64,000 bases of DNA. It comes from Pleodorina starrii (taxonomy: Eukaryota; Chlorophyta; Chlorophyceae; Chlamydomonadales; Volvocaceae). The notes below the pieces were generated by a model that ran no database searches, was not told the origin of the DNA, and worked only from the letters and a program-made list of their open reading frames with translations. Within the stretch, counting starts at the first letter, position 1. Every line of letters begins with the position of its first letter. The stretch covers positions 3,599,501-3,663,500 of the forward strand of contig BRXU01000005.1 of the NCBI GenBank assembly GCA_030267565.1. The letters are read 5' to 3'. A program made the translations under genes and the position numbers. This document shows, one piece after another, positions 46,847 through 57,242 of this stretch.

Positions 46847-49152
46847 TGAAGGACTGCCGCAAATGCCCTCTACGTGTGGGTCCGGATTGTTGGTGGGGCG
46901 CTGCTGTAACTACTCGGTGCCGTCGCCTTCGGGATCTACTGCTCCTTGCCGGCGAGGGGTGTGTGTGTAAGGGGGAATTGGTAAGACGGAGCGTGGGTGT
47001 TCTGGTATTGTTAGTGTGTTGTCGCGGTTGCAGTCGCAGGTGTTTGTCGTAGTGAGGTTGCGGTGGGAGTATATGTAGCTGCTTCACCAGCCTCCTTCCG
47101 CTAGGTTGCTTGGGAGGTACGGATGAGAACGGTATTCGCAGCGGACGGGGAGGCGGTTAAGGCGGCGAATCGGGGCAATCTGCTCGACGGGTGCAGCGGT
47201 GTGGCGAATGGCGAACGGGAGTCGAAGAGCCGAAGAGGTCCGGTCACTCCGGTCGGGCACTGACCCGTGGGTCATCATCGCGGGCAGTGCGTCCAATACC
47301 CTACTGCCTCCACATTTTTGCGTGCCTCAAAGTTTGCGGAATGCAAAACTAATTTTTTAATGTGTTAGTTTGTCATGTAAGGAGTTTGCAAGGTATCTGG
47401 TCTAGACAGGGTTATGTCGTGTTTCGCGAACGTTCGATTCTCGCCTGGAGTCCAAGGCACGGGACGGACGGGCTGCTCCCGTTTAGGCTGGCTGTGAGAC
47501 CATGGAGTAGCTTCCATGCAAAACGTTCGCAACCGGGGCTTCAGTTCGATCCATCCATTGCGTAACCGTTTTGCTAAATCAATTCACGCACGCTACCTCG
47601 AAGGGAACTGCGGATACTCTCGCCCCCAAGAAATTAACCGCACTTCGAACGGCACTTGGAATGGCACTTCGAAACACAAACAAACATGAAACATATCCCG
47701 CAGCAAAGACAAATTGTTCAGAGGCTCTTTGCACTGCTCCAACCGACGAACGGTCTCTTGAATCGGGTTCCCCGGCGGCTCGCATCATGCTGAATTTCGC
47801 ACCCCACCTTGCTTGTGGCAGCCTTGGCAGCTGAACGCGACGACTGCTGGGCCTTCCATACCTTCTGCTATTTCCTTTACGAATACATTCATAATCATGG
47901 GAATAGCAGAAGGTATAGAAGGTTGGTTGAGCACACCTTTTGTGTCTCGTCATGCATCTTCCTTACCCTAAAGACAGGCGGCTGCCTTGGGCACACACCA
48001 CTGGGGAGCCAGGGGCTTGGATGCAACCTGTTGCAAGAAAGGGTCCACACACACTGGTGACCGGTTCATTGTTACTTGCACTCCACTCCATTCGAGATAC
48101 GAAATCCGCTTCTTTAACGTTGGTTTCAGAGCGGGCAGGTCGCTGCCTCATTGCCGTGGGTGCAAACGCACAAGAAGCGAGGCGGCGAGGAGCGACTGAC
48201 AGCCAGCCACGGTAAGCGCGGCTCGTCCCTCAGGAAGAAGGATTGTAACTGTCATTGGAACTGCTAGGACACGCAGACTCCCACAAGTGCCATCGGGGAT
48301 GTCTCATTAAACGGCAAAAAGGGTCCCGAATGGGAGGAGCTTCAGTGCGGTTCATTCGGAGCTCCGGAACCGAGACACACACACCCAGCAGCCGCGGCAC
48401 GCACGCACTAGCAGTCCCAACACACATACACCCAGCGACCCAGGGCAAGGGCCGAGAAAACCGCAAAGCGCGACAAGGCGCGTGTATAACTGTATAAACC
48501 TCTCCAGTATTTCGCATTTTGTTCGAGTGCTGTGGTCAGAACAGTTACAGTTACGTATGCAACTGTGACTGTCAGAAGATGCACGGAAGTACGAGCACAG
48601 GCGTACGGCTATAATCCGCACTTCGGCACTGCACCGGATGCCACTTCGGCATTCACACTTTTTCAGCAGTGAGATTCAATGCACCGCGCCGGCAGTCCAG
48701 GATGACTAAATCAAATCAAATTTGCGCCGCAAAAGGAAATCACGGGCGGTGCGCGACAAGAGCTTGTTCTGCCCGTGTCCAAAGCCGCCTTCCGCGCCTC
48801 CCTCCCCCGTCCCCCGCCATTATCCCTACTGAAATAAGTCACCTCTGGCCCACAAACCATAACCTACAAAACGTACGACCTCACGCCCACGTCCACTGCT
48901 TCAGTCCCACACGCTCAAAAAGAAAACCGCTGCCGCCGTGCTTCAGACCCGCTCCGTGGCATGCCCCTCTTCCCCCCCATAGCCTCGTCCTTCCGCCTAG
49001 CCATGTCGCGCATCCACACCGATACACGACCGTGACACGTGACCTTCCCGACCCCATCGTAACTCAGATCTTTATTCCCCCGCCTCAGCCGCAGCGCCTG
49101 TATGTGGCTAGCTGCCCCCCGCTCCGCTCTGTTCTCCGCCCCAGCCTCGCCC
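46847..49152. other. Spacer between methyltransferase copies 1 and 2
   Basis: No gene was recognised. The first few hundred bases are the promoter side of copy 1 and share short blocks with the same region of copy 2 (for example GACCCGTGGGTCA at 47263 and 51918). A hairpin lies at 47852-47922. TTACA at 48545-48549 is a candidate minus-strand polyadenylation signal for copy 2. Confidence 0.45.
47852..47922. other. 24-bp stem hairpin
   Basis: The arms are 47852-47875 and 47899-47922, with a 23-nt loop. Of 24 stem positions 22 are complementary, one more is a G-U wobble and one is mismatched (arm sequence TACCTTCTGCTAT and its complement). It lies in otherwise empty spacer. It could be a small-RNA precursor, a MITE remnant or chance; the sequence alone does not decide. 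Confidence 0.5.
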
Positions 49153-51574
49153 CTACACCGCCTCCGCCACTGCGAAGTTGTAGAATGGCGGAATGACGGG
49201 GTTGATCTTGCTCCACTTGCGGTGCGGGTACATGGCCGCAGCCACCTCCTTGGGTTTCGGCATGTACGACAACCGCCAGCCCATAGGGCCCAGGTAGTCG
49301 CGCACACCCGCCGGGTCCAGGCCGCTGCGCTTGGGCTCGCCCTTGTTCTTAACGGTCTGAGGAGGGGGGGGGATTGGAGGGGGGGGAGGGGAACGGATGT
49401 GAACACACAGCGGAGCGGGAGCGGTTGCAGGCGGCAGGGCGTGCTGTGCAACTGGGTAATGGTTATGGTGGCAATTGGGGGGGGCAACTGGGTGGTGATG
49501 ATGGCGGTGCTCCACTCCCTCTGGACCCAGCGCCCCGCACGAATACTCGGTCACATCGAACAAGCAAGGGGCCTAACAGAGGGCCACAGGCTCGGGTCCA
49601 CACACCCACACTGCACCCACCAGCCTTAGCGTCTCGTATCCCGGCGCCCACTTCCTGCCGCTGAACACGTCCTGGTGCAGGAAGTCGAACGCCACCCGAC
49701 TGCCGGGGCTGGCCACCTGGCGGATGCTCTCGAACAGCCTCGTCACCGCCGCCGGGGGGAGGTAGTACACCAGCCCCTCCACGGTGAACAACGTCCGGGC
49801 GGCGGGGTCGAACAGACCGGGGCCGTTGCGGCAGTTGGCGCCGAGCAGGGCGTCCGAGAGACTGACTCGGGAAAGGTCCGCAGCGATGTAGGTGGGCCGG
49901 GGGAACTGAGGGGCAAAAGCGGAGGGAGGGGGAGGAGCAGGGAATTTGTGAAGAACAAGGATATTGCAGACGACGGAATTCCGTTACACTACACGGAGCA
50001 GAAGCTGTAGAAGACGGCATTAATGTTGAGAGGTACATCCACTCATCCCCAACCGTCAACTACCCCAACCGCTCCAACCGTCACCAACCGCTGCTCTTCT
50101 CACCTGATCCGCCGGCAGGGTCTTCTCCACAAGCTTCCGTTTGCTCTCCGAAGCCTCGGGAAGGTCGATCTCAAAGTACGACACTCCGGGGGCAGACAGG
50201 CGGTACGCCCGGGTGTCGTACCCCGCCGCCACCACCACCACCTGCGTGACCCCCTCCCTGATCGCCCGCTGCACCTCCCCATCCAGCCAGCGAGTGCGGG
50301 CGTCCAGGTAGGTCATGATGCCGGGGCAGCCGAACGCGGGGCCCTGGATGAATGCCTTGTTGATGTGGAGCAGGGAGGGAAGATGGTGGTGGACCCAGCC
50401 CCTCAGCGGCATCAGCTCGTCCCGGAACTTGGCCGCCAAATAGTCCTCATTGGATCCGGGTTCCTGAAGATCCTGGAACAAAGTACGGTAGCACAGCTGC
50501 AGGGAGGGACCGGGGGGCGGGGAAGGTGGGAGGGGCGGGGGGAAGGGTGGAGTTGCAGGGAAGAGGAGGGCAGAAGGACGGACGGTTGGAGAGGGCGTGT
50601 GGATAGATGACCGGGCGGGAGACGGTCGCTCGATTGCTTGGGCGAGAGGTGGACGAGGGGAGAGGGATCCTCATCCGCTTGAATCGGGTCAAGGGAGGGC
50701 GACTGAAGGGAGGGCTTTGGTCGGACACGCGTGATTTCGGGCGGCCGCGCAGTGATACCGGTATATGGATTACCGTATGGGCAGATGACTTCGGGTCTTA
50801 CAGCGTTGTTCGTTCATTGCGTATGAGCCGAGAGGGCGAACGAGGGACAGAAGTGACGGCCCTGCCCTGCGAGGACCTTGGCGCTCCGCGACGCCGCCGC
50901 TGCTACGCCAAGCCGCCGCTGTCTCAGCCCCCGGTAGTCAGCTTCAGCGTCAGCCCCTGTGTCTCAGCCCCTCCGGCCCGGTCCCTCTCCCCTTCACTCA
51001 CCATGACCTGGTTGGTCGGTTTGTAATGGGTGAAGGGGTAGAGCCACAGCTGCTGCACGTTGGAGATCTTCCTGTGGGAGGGGGCGTGAGGGGAGGGGAG
51101 GGAACGGGAGGGAAGGGAAGGAACGGGAGGATGAGATGGGGAGAGGCCGGGGCGGAGCCACGCGGGCGGGAGCGGGAGGATGAGGGCACGGGCCGTAGTA
51201 CGACCAATGCACGGCAGCTCGATACGGACGATTGCGAAAACGACGGTCGAACCGCAACGCAGCGAGCCCCGGTCAGCGGAACGGGCCGTTGCTGCCCCCA
51301 GCAGGAGAGGTCAAATAGATGCCCAAGGAAGGGCCCCCTTCCCACACACCCCGCACCTCCGCAGCTTCGCCAGTTTCAACGACCTCTTGCCGCCGACGTT
51401 ATTGCTGCTGGTGCTGCTGCCGCTGCTACAGGTGCTGCTGCAGGTGCTGCTGCAGGTGGTAGCTGCGGATGCGGAACTGACGGCGTCCACATCACGCGGC
51501 AACGCCAGCTCTCCGGCGGCGGTGTTGTTGTACATCTGCAGTCCAGCAGCCTTGGCGCTGGGGGAGATCGTCAT
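49153..51574 (-). CDS. LCMT-like SAM-dependent methyltransferase, copy 2
   Basis: Exons are 51574-51357, 51071-51002, 50496-50104, 49905-49621 and 49356-49153, giving 389 residues. Exon boundaries, phases and the lengths of exons 2-5 equal those of copy 1 exactly (70, 393, 285, 204 bp), and the protein encoded by exons 2-5 is almost identical, including AAGYDTRAYRL and YFEIDLPEASESKR. The intron before the last exon is also clearly alignable with that of copy 1, showing recent duplication or gene conversion. Exon 1 is different: a 72-codon Ser/Thr/Cys-rich segment ending in LKLAKLRR. This suggests the three enzymes differ in location or partners rather than in chemistry, which is inference. 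The substrate is unknown. Confidence 0.88.
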
Positions 51575-52517
51575 GACTGTCTGCCGGTTGAGTCGGAGCT
51601 TTGCGGGTTAGGAGAAGTCCGTCGGGGCAATGAGCACCGCTGGTTGCTGTTCGATGGCAGGATGTGCGGAAGAGAGGAGCGAGGAGCGCGGCGGTTGTGG
51701 TGGCAGAAGTGGCAGTAGCAATAAGCAGGTGAGATGTGCCGTGCGTGATTGATAGTGATTGTTTGTGGCTAAGGAAGGGATGGATACTTATATTAAATAC
51801 AACTTGGTTCGCCAGCCTTCTTCCTCTGGTTTCTTGGAGGTACGGATGCGAACGGTATCGCAGCGGCAACAGCAGAGGTCGGGTTGGGGGCAGCTGCTCG
51901 GTCGGTCACCGTTCGATGACCCGTGGGTCACCAATCGCTAGTGCGGTGCGTTCGATGGGTTCTCGTCTGGCGCCCAAGGCGCGGGATCGACGTTGCTGTA
52001 CGATTCGACGCGGGCGGTCTTGGCAGCTATCTAATTATCTTTTATGTTTGACCTCCATGGTGGGTGTGTAGCCTTCGTGCATGTGCAGAAGGGAAGCAGC
52101 GGCTCTCAACAAACGGTACACTGTCACCCTGATGTGGAATCGTTATCACCGCAAGGAACAAAGTAACGACCCACAAATATAAAATTCCGATTTTCACAAA
52201 ACTGAAGGTTTTCTGAGTGCAACGCTAGAAAACCAAGGTTTTCTGTGAACTCAGAGGAGTTGTGCCCTCATAAGGGCGTTGGTACGGCACATGGTGCCAG
52301 TTAAGGTGTCCGCGAAGGCGTGGAGGAGTGATTTTCGGGTTTTGTAGCTACATAGGGTGGTTGCTGCGAGGCTGTGGGCATTAAGGCCTTAGCGATAGCT
52401 TTCGCGGTAGCCGGCCCTCACCCGGCCTACCTACCGAATAAAGACGGCTTTCATTGCTTGCAGGTACCCTTTGTGTGTAACGAACGATGATTTCTCATGA
52501 AAACTGTTATCTATTAC
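51575..52517. other. Upstream region of methyltransferase copy 2 and empty spacer
   Basis: 51575-52050 shares short blocks with the upstream region of copy 1 (GGTACGGATG, CGCAGCGG, GACCCGTGGGTCA) and is probably its promoter. I see nothing recognisable in 52050-52517. Confidence 0.4.
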
Positions 52518-53057
52518 CTTAGCGGACGAGAGGAACAGTCCCGTGGTTCGTGTTTGACGGGCCGCTTGGTTCTCTTAACTTCACACCGCGCGCGCCCATA
52601 AATTTGAACCTTACAACTGAACCTTTACCATCTCGCCTTTACGTCTCGCATCGTCAGCCTGTATATGCCCTTGCTTGCTCGTTTCAAGCGATGCTGCGGG
52701 CCCACGGCGCCAGCCGGACTGTGCGACGGGTAGGGTGTTGACAGGGCACCGCGAGCTGCTCCCAGAGGCTCCCAGGGCCGCGCCCTCTTAGCGGACGAGA
52801 GGAACAGTCCCGTGGTTCGTGTTTGACGGGCCGCTTGGTTCTCCTAACTTCACACCGCGCGCGCCCATAAATTTGAACCTTACAACTGAACCTTTACCAT
52901 CTCGCCTTTACGTCTCGCATCGTCAGCCTGTATATGCCCTTGCTTGCTCGTTTCAAGCGATGCTGCGGGCCCACGGCGCCAGCCGGACTGTGCGACGGGT
53001 AGGGTGTTGACAGGGCACCGCGAGCTGCTCCCAGAGGCTCCCAGGGCCGCGCCCTCT
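52518..53057. repeat. 269-bp tandem duplication, two copies
   Basis: Copy one is 52518-52786 and copy two 52787-53055, starting CTTAGCGGACGAGAGGAACA. I saw one base difference (T at 52575, C at 52844). Each copy contains the same 63-codon open frame, with no domain I recognise. The near identity indicates a recent event. Confidence 0.93.
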
Positions 53058-54166
53058 CGCTCCCCTTCCACGATGCGCTTAGCAGCTGCAGCAACAGCAG
53101 CTGCCTGAAGCCGAAAACATACCCGTAAACAGTATGCGTTGTCCTGCTGTGAGCCTCAAGGCATCCGCGCGCGGACACACGTCTTGGCTCTTCGGTGAAA
53201 GCTTAAACACAGAGACTGCGACTGCCGCGATGTCGGTGTGAGCTGGTGGCGATCCGGGCACTTCGCGCAACAAGCACACCAAGCCACAGGCCAAGCAGCG
53301 CGAGCCAACCAGACAGGGCAGGAACGTGCGAACCCACCCTGGACGGATGGGGGAGGAAGAAGCGCGAGGCCCCGAGACCGAGGGAGACGTAGCGCCTGGA
53401 TGAGGCTCCCCCCCATGGGCGATGGGTTATGGGCGATGGGCCCCGGCCACCCACCACTAGGCGCAGCAACAGGCCGGACTTCGTTCAATAGGCGCAGCAC
53501 CAGGTGGCCGGACTTGGTCCGTTCTACTTCGCGGGCTGCAACGGGTGCGTGCGTCGAGTGGGTGGTTCGATCAATGCAGTCTTGACATGGATGAACTGCC
53601 ACACGATAAGCAACTGAGCATCGTTCGGCGCTTACAGTCGGTGGGCTGTAGTTGGGAGCGAGTTGTGCCACACACACACACACACATACACTGTCGCGCT
53701 GTGCCCCACACCTTGACACAAACGGATGCACGGCTATGGCTGTGCAGCCTTGCAGTGCCGCAGTAATAATTATTTACTCCCGCAAGTTGGGAGCTCGTCA
53801 ACGCGGTACGGCAGGCCGTACGATGCCGTGCACCGGATGGAGGCGCGCGGCACATACCACGGCGGCGCAAATAATCCCCCCCCCGGCGGCCTCGACTTGC
53901 TTTCTCATTATTCCCAGGCACGCAAATAGCACAGATATATAGCACAATGTTTGCGTATGTATGTAATTAAGCGCCCACGTACGGTGCGAGGTCGAAGCAC
54001 TACCAGTCGTGTGCCGTCTGCCGTCTGCCGTGTGCACACATACAAACACGTTCATCTGCCAAGTCCATTCGCCAATTCCTCACCCCTGCGCTACCCATTC
54101 ACCACCTACACGCATACATACATACATAATAACACACACACACACCCGTATATGGGGTGTACGACG
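53058..54166. other. Spacer, no gene recognised
   Basis: Open frames on both strands lack any domain or convincing splice sites. The right part should include the 3' region of the minus-strand gene ending at 54471. A (CA) tract lies at about 53671-53688. Confidence 0.4.
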
Positions 54167-54292
54167 CAGCCAGCTCTGCGCAGCCAGCTCTGCGCAGCCA
54201 GCTCTGCGCAGCCAGCTCTGCGCAGCCAGCTCTGCGCAGCCAGCTCTGCGCAGCCAGCTCTGCGCAGCCAGCTCTGCGCAGCCAGCTCTGCG
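54167..54292. repeat. 14-bp minisatellite, nine perfect units
   Basis: The unit CAGCCAGCTCTGCG is repeated nine times without variation. Fourteen is not a multiple of three, so all frames cycle through the same peptide, and both strands are open across it. Confidence 0.95.
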
Positions 54293-54426
54293 TCGAGCAG
54301 GAGGGGGTAGCGGCCCCTCACGCCCTTCTCCCACCGCAAGGGGGAGAGTGCTTAGGCGGTCTTTCCGTCGGGGCTGGGTTAGCAGCCCCTGGCCAGCGTC
54401 AGGGCCCGGTCAGATACTGCTGTAAC

Positions 54427-54427
<1 letters not shown>

Positions 54428-54464
<37 letters not shown>
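54428..54464. repeat. (CA)n microsatellite
   Basis: Eighteen CA units end a few bases beyond the stop codon of the small secreted-protein gene, inside its 3' untranslated region. Confidence 0.95.
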
Positions 54465-54466
<2 letters not shown>

Positions 54467-54470
54467 CACA

Positions 54471-55355
54471 CTACAGCGTCGCCCTCATTTTGGCAATCCA
54501 CTGCCTGATGTAGTCCGAAGGGCTGCCCCACGGGTCCTTGGGCGAGACCTGGGTGTTCTGGTACTGCAGCTCGTCCAACAGATTGATCTGGATCTGCTGG
54601 GTGAAGTACTGCCGCGCACGCGCAATCCAGCCGTCCAGAAAGGCCGAGGGGCTGCCCCACGGGTCGTTGCGAGACACGATCTCATTCTCGTACTCCAGCT
54701 CGTTCAGCAGGGTCTGCGCCGGGACGCGGTAGGGCGAGCGGACCAGCAGTGCCAGGCAGGGGGATGGGAACAAAAGGACGGGCGATGGGAGCAAGACAGG
54801 GTATAGTCAGGTCAGAGGAGGCCGGGGAGCGAGCTAAGAGCGGGCCAGGCGTGCGGGCTGCGGGGTGGTTGGCATCTAGGCAGGTTAAAAGCTTACATTC
54901 TACGGGGTTAGGGCTTCAGGATGGGTTCCAACCATGTCCCTCGTGCTGCTACCCGTAACACGACCCATCCAACACGACCCAGCCACGCATACAACGCAGC
55001 ACGGAGGGCGCCTTTGAGTCCGAACGGCCATTTGCTGTGAAACGACCCAAGCACTGCACTACTGCTCACCATGAGCAGCGCCTTGCTTGCAAGCGGGCAC
55101 GGGCGAGCAGACTGCCTCCCCGCCCATCACCCCCGCTCGCCGCTCCCCCCTACAACGTCCTGGGACCACCCTCCACGGGGCCGCCATCCGAGTCCCGAAC
55201 TGCTCCCGCCCCGCCCCGGAACACACTCCCCCACCCACCTGCTGACTTGCGGCCACATTAGACGTGGGGCTGACGGTGAGAAACAGAGCCGTAGCCGACA
55301 GCAGCAGCAGCGGCAGCAGCAGCGAGGGGCGGGGCAGCGCGGCCGTCCGGGACAT
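54471..55355 (-). CDS. Small predicted secreted protein with two 43-residue repeats
   Basis: I do not recognise this gene. Exons are 55355-55239 and 54713-54471 (CAG then GTGGGT donor, GGCGCAG acceptor, phase 0), giving 119 residues. Residues 10-28 form a Leu-rich hydrophobic core after Arg-containing MSRTAALPRP, a typical signal peptide, with likely cleavage near residues 35-38; the intron sits at the signal/mature border. The mature part is two repeats spaced 43 residues apart: LLNELEYENEIVSRNDPWGS (41-60) and LLDELQYQNTQVSPKDPWGS (84-103), each followed by a Pro-Ser, an aromatic, then WIA and a basic residue before Arg. There are no cysteines. Conservation of the repeat pattern with changes at other positions argues for real coding sequence under selection. 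It lies between methyltransferase copies 2 and 3 on the same strand. Function unknown. Confidence 0.75.
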
Positions 55356-57242
55356 GGCTGGTGTGTTGGGATGACGACAGCCAGAGCCGACTGGTGTTCG
55401 GGCGTGTAGGGGCTGTATATATATGTGTGTGTATATATGTGCGTGTATATAGGTGTGTGTGAAGGCGGCGCGACGATGATAATGACAATGACGCGATAGA
55501 CTCTATCTGTCGCGGAGTGGGGGCGAGCTGCGACGGATGCGGGTGCACGTGCGGAGACAGCTGACGGTGCAGGGATGAAAATGCAGAGCAGCAGCAAGGA
55601 CACAGATCGATTTTGTAGCCGGCGCGCGTGTGACAGGTGCGACCTCGGATGCGACCTCGATACCGGTATTCGTAAATGTGCAAAGCAGATAAATGTACAA
55701 AAGAAGGCACAAAAGATGTGAGCAGGCGGTCACTGGATACAAGGTTAGCGGCCGCTCGAAACGGATCGTTCGACACCCCACGCAGATCGATTGTCACAGC
55801 GTTACCGTAGACTCGCGGTTCGTTTGGGGCGTGGGTGCCCAAATGTGTCCCGGCCCCGAGTCGGCTCCATCCGGCGGCGGCTTTGATTTGTTGCGTGTTG
55901 CACAACAGGCGGTTCTATATATACCGAAGGCGCGCGCAGCCCAACACCGGTGCGTGACGGGGCCAAACCGTGCCTCGCCGGCGGGCAGCCAGCTGTCCAT
56001 CTGATGAGTTGGCTGCCAACTACCGTAACATGCCATCCAGCAGCAGCATTGCTTGGTGTGGGCACCGTCTGGCACTGGCTGGCTGGCTGGCCGGGTCTCT
56101 CGACCAGACGATGCGTCCAGTGCGTTACACCTTGCGGTTAGAAAGGCCCGAAGCGTCAGATAGGCCTGAGAGCTTTGGCCTAAGAGGCCGCCGCCTATGG
56201 GGCTCAACAGCAGCGAGCCTACTGGTTCAAGGTGGTTGGGGGTCGGGGGTGACACGGAGCTGTGTGACGCCGGTCCCAGTGTGTCGGAATCTGTGCCCCT
56301 CTATTGACGGACACCGTCCCTCCCATTCCTGCCGAAAGCCAGCTGACCGCGGGTAAACTGCGGGAGTAAGCCTACTTTTCTTCTCAAATTTCTTCGGCAG
56401 GACATCCAGTTGTACTGCGGAAAGGGTTTACGGGATTCCCACAGCTTGTCAGTATCTGCGACTTGTGGGAGGTCGACCCATGGTAGACACGAACCTTGCG
56501 TGCAGAAGGAGCAATTACAGTACCAATCAATGCCGGGCGGGGCAACCGGTGCAGCAGTTCCTCGTTCGGCCAGGCAACCAGCCTCTACTCTGCCGACGGT
56601 CTGAAGCCCTCAAATGTCGTTATAACCACAACAATAAAACCGTCTCAAATTATCCCACTCAAATTATCCCACTCAATTATCCCACTCAATTGCTTCTGTC
56701 GATGAAATCATCCCACAACCAGCCGGTCAACCCACACTTGAACATTCTCCCTGCTCCATTTGTGCATGTCTCGAGTCCGTACCAGTACGGCGGTACCATC
56801 AAAGTAGTGCCATGCGCTCCACCATGCCTTGCAATACGCCCTCGCTGCCTCCTATCCTGCCGTGCTGTCAACTACCAAATGACACTCACGATCCCCAGTT
56901 TCCTGCCAGCTGCCCTTCGCACGCGGCTGCCCTGCATCTGCCCGACCTCGAACCCACACGCCGCACTGTGCCGATCCCTTTCCTTTCAACATCGATGCGT
57001 GCCCGCACCCACTACATTCTTGCAGCGTCCTCATTATTCCACCAAAAAACCCGTCAACCCTTCCGATCGCGCCTCCAGCTCTTCGCCCCTTTCCTCAGAA
57101 GTAACCACCTAACCAACCAACCCAATTTATCACGCCATCTCGCAACGCTTTTTCAGCAGATCAGATCTTCGATTCCCCGCCTCAGCCTCAGCGCCTCCGG
57201 CCCTCCGCTCCCCTCCGCTCTGTTCTCCGCTCCCGCCTCGCC
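55356..57242. other. Spacer upstream of the small secreted-protein gene
   Basis: No gene was recognised. Alternating TA/TG tracts at 55415-55462 lie in the likely promoter of the minus-strand gene. A tandem AATTATCCCACTC repeat (three to four units) is at 56645-56690. TTACA at 56515-56519 is a candidate minus-strand polyadenylation signal for methyltransferase copy 3. Confidence 0.4.

Noticed and set aside
52480..52520. Possible C/D-box small nucleolar RNA
   Set aside because: A C-box-like GATGATT is present, but I found no D box or terminal stem at a suitable distance.
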